This document shows positions 57,901 through 64,000 of a stretch of DNA of 64,000 nucleotides, in pieces. This DNA is from Mansonella perstans (lineage: Eukaryota; Nematoda; Chromadorea; Rhabditida; Onchocercidae), in contig JBAMDO010000576.1 of assembly GCA_037074765.1 (NCBI GenBank), forward strand, positions 558,001 through 622,000, in the 5' to 3' direction. Each line of letters opens with the position of its first letter. Position 1 is the first letter of the stretch. The position numbers and the translations under genes were made by a program. Below the pieces are notes generated by a model. The model had not been told where the DNA came from and made no database searches. It worked only from the letters and a program-made list of their open reading frames with translations.

Positions 57901-58746
57901 ACGAGATCCCAGGCAGTCATCAGTTGGACGTAATTTCGGAGACCATGTTCCCTTCGAAAGTCGCTCTGTGAGTTTGATGTTCAATAAGTAAGTCTTTCGT
58001 TTATAATTTTATCGTTAGTGATTTGTTCCGATACAATATGAATTCTTTTATATTTTCCGAAAAGCAAAATAAATGAAAAGTCATTATGCCTTATATTAAT
58101 GATCTAATGTTGGCGTCCAAGTAAAACAATCTATTGCCAACTTAAACATAAGTCTCAGTTCTCATTATATCTAAAGTTAGCTGCATTTTAAGGAAATCAG
58201 TAAACCCTAATTTACTTTAGCATAGTTCCAGGTGTTTCATGTTTCTATATTTCAGAATAATTGGTCGATCAGACCCATTAATCGTAACCACGCCATCATC
58301 AGCGCTTCCTCGATCATTGAATGGTTCTCCCCGATCAGCAAGTATTGCAGGCTTGTCAGTAGCATGGCGTTCTTCTGGATACAATACAATAAACAGAGGA
58401 TCGATGAATGATCGATATCCTTTGATCGAACCAATGAGACCTATCGATGAAGCACCTCCTCCCTACGAGGTATTTAAAAGTTTTGGTAAAAAGGGGATTT
58501 AGGACGGTGAGTGTGCTTTGTGGTACTTGAAGGTACCAATTTTGATAAATGCAAAATGTTGCTCAATGAATGGTATTGCAGACAGCGTTAAAGATGTGCG
58601 CACCATTTTATAAACGATTACGACGCTCAGCGAATTCCTTGACATCTCGTTTAAATTCATTGTCAAAATCAGCTAGCAAAGAACTTTCCTATAAGAAACA
58701 GGTTGGTCTCGAGGACCAAGGATCAAGTAGGGACAGTGGATATTGA
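54955..58746 (+). CDS. TMEM151: TMEM151-family membrane protein (first exon not found)
   Basis: Ten exons in phase: 54955-55106, 55405-55528, 55756-55868, 56144-56246, 56532-56690, 56835-57049, 57275-57416, 57785-57987, 58256-58469 and 58582-58746 (TGA 58744-58746). They give 529 residues without the start. The first exon shown has FHWKCLLTTLLVHFCISYG, matching the HWKCL helix of TMEM151. Next come YNFIPLALGIMLYIIYIMECWH (helix 2), the family signature [51 protein letters not shown], and the last helix AFWIFSIVLLSWPLRLICD. The long Ser/Arg-rich cytosolic tail holds a PPPYE (PPxY) motif and ends RDSGY. Function is poorly known; vertebrate members are expressed in brain. Exon 54955 begins in phase 0 after TTTTAG, so a start exon lies upstream. 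Confidence 0.93.
57130..57231. repeat. Three imperfect tandem copies in a TMEM151 intron
   Basis: Three diverged copies of a ~35-base unit containing CCTCTAATG and GACGGTAAA, in the intron 57050-57274. Copy 3 is shortened. Confidence 0.8.
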
Positions 58747-60094
58747 ACGAAATAATTTTGCAGAGTTGCAAAAAATTATGTCCATCCATTTGCATTTTAA
58801 CAAAGGTAAATGAAAGTTATGTGCCATTTAGCGTGGTACTATGTCATGCTAAATTGTTACTGAATCCGTCAGTATCCACAAGATTCTTTTGTTTCTTTGT
58901 TTCTCATTCATGTGCAAATATTTTGAAAACTGTTTGCAGCTATCCGTTCATTTTTGTATGATTTGTTTAAAGCGAAAAATGCCATTTATGGATAACTAAC
59001 AATCACGTAAATGAACAAAAGAAACAAACAACAAAAATGCAGAAATTATCATTTCATAGGAATTTTAGAGAACTGATCTTTAAAATAAACTAAATTATAA
59101 TAAATTAAAATGAAGTGCATTGAATTATGCTGAATTAAGTTTGAACTAAATTTAAAATGGAATAGAATTTCTTTAAAATATAATATGTTTTGGAAAAGAA
59201 ATCCTTCGGACCTCTTTTCCGACGGATCTCTTTTTTTTTTTTTTTTGAGATATATATCAAAATGCACACTTCCTCATCGAATTTGGATCACTTCATAGGC
59301 ACATTAATCATTCTGTCCAACTTGATAGTTCCCAAATCGTCATGTTCATTCATTCACTTCACTCCTACGAATTGCAGCAAAGTCTTCACTTTTCCATATT
59401 TCTTTCGTTCTGTTGATGTCATATAAATTAACATGAAAAACAGCCATCTTTTTCAACACTGCTGTTTTCTAGGAATTCATTTTGTAATGATAAATACAAT
59501 ATGACATAAAGTACATGCACTTTTGCTTTGAAATGCTTACGTGTAGGAAATAAAACTGAATTTTTTGAGCTATTTCCATCTGTCACATTCATATCAATAA
59601 GTTTTTCGCCATGAATAAGTCCGAAATAAGTGGAAGATCAAGAGTAATAACAAAGCTAACGGATGTTTCATTTTCTACGTCAACATAAATTTAGCCTAAA
59701 GTAGACTTGTTTACATACAAAGTTCAACTCTTCCGTAATTAGCGTAATCAATATGAGCGCAGACTAAAAAGGTCACTTTCGTTATCACGGCCAATTAATA
59801 AATAATTTTCACTTCTGCAGATTATGGAAACGAGTCTAGTCTATTTCCAGTTTACTTTAAACGAATGTTACTTATTTTGCCTGTCTTCCATATGATAACG
59901 TCAAACTAAACTAGGATTTCTTCCCAACTAAGATTTCTTTTTTGAAACTTGGAAAATATTTCAAAACTTTTCTCATTTTGTATTTTCTTGAACAGAATAC
60001 TATTTCTACTATTCTATTTCCTTCCTTTCTATCCCATTTATTACTCCTATCAATTACTAAAAGATTACACTAGGGAGCGAAGTTTCCCAATAAA
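58747..60094. other. TMEM151 3' flank and spacer, no convincing gene
   Basis: Short frames at 58743-58961, 59049-59267 (-) and 59190-59426 have no motif. A T-run lies at about 59230-59246. Confidence 0.5.
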
Positions 60095-60761
60095 ATGATT
60101 GATCCTTTAGCTGATGGATTTGGTTTAAAAGTTGCAAACAAACGTCAAAAATTGTTATTCGACCATAAAGTGTTATTTTTCGCAAAAAAAAAAATTAAAA
60201 AAGGTGGCACTATCTTAATTTCGTCAGCGAATCCGATAAATTTCTCAGAACTACTCCATTCTGTCAAAAGTATAGTTTTTACATATTCGTTTAAAAAAAA
60301 AATTAATAATAAATTTTTGGTACTTCCGTCAGATTTGAGAGTTTATCAAAGCATAACTGCTCATTATGATGAATTTTTTTCAGACTCATGCATAGTGATG
60401 CAATAAATCTATTAAAAATAATAGCATTCTCTTAGTCATGACTGATTGACTTAAGTAAATGTGAGACTCTTGGATGCTGAAATTGAAATTGATCAATAGG
60501 TTGAATCAAGCAAATTTCAGACAATATAATCGAGACGCGAATAGATTCCAAACAGAGCCCCATCTGTTACTTGAGTCATCTCAAAGTGTAGATAGCTGGT
60601 TTACAGTCCCTCTATTACATCCGCTCGAAGTAATCGTATCTGCCCTTTCACAAAACGAAGAGTTTAATTTAAGAATGATGACTTCAATAGTAAGGCTTCA
60701 AGAGAGTTCAGAGAGGACAATGGATCGAAAAAACAAGGAGTCGTTTGAAGTAGAATTTTAA
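60095..60761 (+). other. Two adjacent open frames of unknown origin, possible gene or insertion
   Basis: Frame 1 (60095-60406, 103 codons, ATG start) includes KKIKKGGTILISSANPINF and SDLRVYQSITAHYDEFF. Frame 2 (60474-60761, 95 codons, another frame) includes PHLLLESSQSVDSWFTVPLL and LSQNEEFNLRMMTSIVRL, and has a good internal TTTCAG acceptor at 60511-60520. Amino-acid use is more balanced than in nearby chance frames, so one or both may be exons of a real or decayed gene. No family is recognised. A bacterial (Wolbachia) insert was considered but cannot be supported from the sequence. Confidence 0.25.
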
Positions 60762-62187
60762 CTATCTATTAAATTTTAGAGCGGAAATCCTCAAACTTTT
60801 AAGCTAGCCAAGAAAACGCAAATTTTAAGGTTATGATACAATAAACTTCAATTACTTCTAAAAAAAATCAGGTAATACCAGATGTCATGTAAAGTGCAAC
60901 AACTCTATCAACCAATCTCCCTTTTTTAACATCATTTTATCTTAATTTTATGTCTTTTCATTTTCTCTTAATCGCTTCCCTTCTATCCTAAAAAACAATC
61001 AATGGCAAAGCCATTTTTTTTTAATGATGATTTATGAAAAAAAAAAATTCCTAACATCGTATATTTTACATAATTCCTTTTCTGGAATTCAAAACCCTAT
61101 TCAACACTAAAGAAATAAAATATAAGGCATGTAACTATGAGAAACAATTAAATCATATAAAAAGTAAAATCAAATGTAAAAAAAAAACAGCAAACCAGGA
61201 CCGATCAGTTAACGTACATCGTTTATTACAAAAGTGAGTAAAAGTTCACGAAACAAGTTCGATGAGACCTTCACAAATTCCTACCCTAAAGAACGAAATG
61301 CCAAGCAGGAGCTGAACAAACTGAGATTATCACTAAAATAAGCATGATCTCATCGAACCAATTTAGGCATTTTAAAACAGACTTTAGTTTAATATACTTA
61401 GCTGTATGTCGAAAAAATTTTTTGTTCTGTTCTTGGACAATGAAGTGATTAAAACTTCTTCCATTTATTAATTATGAGATATCTGAAAAAATTCAAAGAC
61501 AGACAACCGTAACACTTATTTGAGAAAGAGATTATAAAATACCAAAGTTAATAACATTCACCCTAAAAAAAAAAGGAGAAAAATAGACTAATTGAACTAT
61601 TACAAGAATTCCAACATAATGAGCATCGGGAATGTAATATAATTTCCACCTCCCGTCACGGATAAATGAACAAACTACCAGTACTCAGCAAAAGCTTTGA
61701 AATCCTAAATGGATAATAGTAGTTAAAAATATGTAATTCTTCAGTAAACAACACCGAAATGATTCAATGTGTATATTGTTCATATTCACCATTGGCAAAA
61801 AATATTTTTTTACAATCCGTAACTTTAAAATTTGCTAAAACGAAACGGATTCAAAAGAAGCAAACTGATGCAAAATTTAGAATTTAGTGGACAAATGCAG
61901 CATTAAATCTGATTTCACGATTCATCATATATTCTGATTTATTTTTTAAAAAAGTTTTCAACTAAGTTCTCGATTCACTTTTCAATTTTATAAGACTTGT
62001 AAATCTACTATTCACCAGTATATTATTACAGTATTAAAATAAATCATGAAGCTTGCCAATTTCAAAAATTCAAATTCGTAACAATACCTGAAAACGACAC
62101 TCATGTAAGTAATAATTTACACATATTGCATTGAGAAAAATATAAATTCGGCTTGAAACTAGTATCAGAACTTCCCAGTGAAAATTA
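60762..62187. other. Spacer downstream of RAB21, no convincing gene
   Basis: AT-rich with several A-runs. It holds the RAB21 3' UTR. Nothing else seen. Confidence 0.5.
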
Positions 62188-63852
62188 CTAGCCAGAACAA
62201 CAAGACTTTTTGAGAAGAGGTGGATCATCAACAATCAATAAGTCATTCCTTCGCGAATGCGATATTACGTCCGTGCCCAGAAACTGCGAATGTCTCGCTC
62301 TTTCCACTAAACCTAGAAAAACATCAAAAATAAATTACAAATTCTTTCTAAATTCTCTTTTAAATCTAAATTAATTAAAGTCATTTCTTAATACCATTAA
62401 TCAACTCCATATAATATCGGTAACAGAAACTTCCGATAATGTAGCTTTTGAACTCTTAGTTTGAGAAACTTCTTTGATGGTACTCCATCGCAGAACGCTC
62501 GCTCTAACTGCAGGATAAAAAATAAAAAAATTTCCCGTGTTGGAACACGCAGTAGAGTAAAATACAAGGCGATCAAACTCGACACTCCTCGAACTAAATT
62601 TTTCATTAAATGGTGTATAAAACAATGATGTACTGAATAATCATTCAAAAGAATTCACCTTTTACGAGGTAATCGAAAACTTGCGTTACACCAACGTTAT
62701 CTTTAGCTGAAGTTTCAAAATGTTCCGCACCGATCGACTTCGTATACCTAAAAATTTCATCAAAAAATTTTACTAATCCCTTGACAAAAATTATACAAAT
62801 TTATTAAGAAAGTTGAATTTCATGAAAAAACCGAACACAGTAGCTTCATTAACATCTACATTTCGATTCCGTTCTAAATCCATTTTGTTTCCAATAATCA
62901 CCAAATAAACGTCATCACCTAACATACGTTTCAGTTCCTTTACCCACATTTTTACCTAAAAACTTGAACAGATATTAACATTCAGTTCTTAGCAAAGTGA
63001 AAGTAAAGATTTTGTCAATTTCAATAATACCAGACATGATGCATCCTGATAATAACACAAGAGCACATAATGTCTAGTGAGTATCAGTGTTGTAAGAAAT
63101 GACTGCGAATCTAATTGTTCATTTGTTTCAGTCTATTTATTAATAAATAGTTCGAAATTACATAATATAATTAGCAATAAAATGAGATCAGAAATTCCAA
63201 ATGTGTTCACTCACGTGCCTTTTCAAAGGAATGAGTATCAGTGACATCATAAACCAGAAGCGCACCATGACTGTCTCTATAATATATAGGACCGAGTGCG
63301 TGGAATTTTTCCTGTCCGGCTGTATCCCATATGTTCAACTCCACTGCATGGCCATCAACACAAAGTTTTTTGCTCAAAAATGAAGCCTAAAGAATTCAAG
63401 GAAAACGCAATAAAATAGTACTATAAATAAATACAAAATAAAGTTTATAACTTTTATAACTTAATTTTTAAATGATTGTTTCTGTTCTCACAAATAAGGG
63501 CATTCCTTGAGTATCCCAAAAAATATTTCTCGGGAAGACATTAGCACCGACGAAGGAAATAAAAGCAGGAATTTCAGATAAATGACCGAATTTGTCATGG
63601 ATTGAAATGGAAAGGAAGAAGATGAGCTGATGTCAACTTTGATAAAATCTAATATTTTTTGGTTTGAAAACAGTTTTCGAAAAAATAAAGAACCAGTTAT
63701 TTTTTTCTCGCTAGTCAAATAAATAAATTACGCGCATGTGGAGTATCTAAATGTACCTGCAATGTTGATACGTGTTGTGGATTGAATTTGTTCTCTATGT
63801 AGCGTAACATCAATGAAGTTTTACCTACAGCACCTTCGCCCAGTAATACGAC
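62188..63852 (-). CDS. RAB21: RAB21 small GTPase (N-terminal codons outside window)
   Basis: Exons: 63757-63852, 63219-63386, 62837-62955, 62659-62747 and 62188-62312 (stop 62188-62190), 198 residues. The P-loop GEGAVGKTS, the effector loop with NPQHVSTLQASF, the DTAGQ switch II motif, NKMD and ETSAK for guanine binding, and a C-terminal KKSCCSG for double geranylgeranylation are all present. FHALGPIYYRDS and WVKELKRMLG are RAB21 signatures. RAB21 acts on early endosomes in cargo and integrin trafficking. The exon at 63852 starts in phase 0 after TTTCAG; the first exon is not seen in the remaining 148 bases and should lie beyond the window. The intron 62956-63218 appears to use a GC donor (GAA AAG|GC), since no GT donor keeps the frame. 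Confidence 0.95.
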
Positions 63853-64000
63853 CTGAAACAATAATGTTTAAATCTTTCATTAAGACAATTAATTCCTAAA
63901 TCAAACAGATTTTCTCATTTCCAAATTAAATTTGCATGCATAATTGGTTAAAATTCATTCTTTTCAAAAATTCCAGTCAAAATAATATTTAATCAAAAGG

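Noticed and set aside
62397..62648. Two overlapping minus-strand frames between RAB21 exons
   Set aside because: They lie in the RAB21 intron 62313-62658; the next real exon (62188-62312) joins in phase and carries the CCSG end.

Overview
The window is nuclear DNA of a parasitic nematode, most likely a filarial worm (Onchocercidae). It is strongly AT-rich. Genes are split into many short exons with GT-AG introns ending in TTTCAG/TTTTAG-type acceptors. One gene is a classical nematode cuticle collagen, and there is a decayed BEL/Pao-type retrotransposon. No rRNA, tRNA, CRISPR array or bacterial operon was seen. The species cannot be fixed from sequence alone.

Layout. (1) 38-1778 (+): 3' exons of an unrecognised multi-pass membrane protein. 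(2) 4764-12120 (-): an EFHD2/swiprosin-type EF-hand actin regulator; three upstream exons (10130-12120) splice in frame to it or form their own gene. (3) 15827-18238 (-): a RANBP3-like Ran-binding protein. (4) About 20.9-24.3 kb (-): Gag-Pol relic of a BEL/Pao element. (5) 26499-27761 (-): cuticle collagen. (6) 31522-32167 (-): two coding exons of an orphan protein. (7) 35272-40988 (+): membralin/TMEM259. (8) 42567-44016 (+): HEMK2/N6AMT1 methyltransferase. (9) 45338-47638 (+): OVCA2 serine hydrolase. (10) 48537-50264 (-): small secreted thrombospondin type-1 repeat protein with a tyrosine-rich tail. (11) 54955-58746 (+): TMEM151 family membrane protein. (12) 62188-63852 (-): RAB21, its first codons lying outside the window.

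The genes form no pathway. Three housekeeping genes (membralin, HEMK2, OVCA2) lie head-to-tail with gaps of 1.3-1.6 kb, too wide for a typical nematode operon. Exon models were built by hand from splice signals, phase and recalled family similarity; all internal exon lengths agree with the phases given. Points most worth checking are the in-frame N-terminal extension of the EFHD2 gene, a probable GC-AG intron in RAB21, the BEL/Pao relic, the orphan gene at 31.5-32.2 kb, alternative C-termini of the TSR gene, and a 17-bp perfect hairpin near 54.5 kb.
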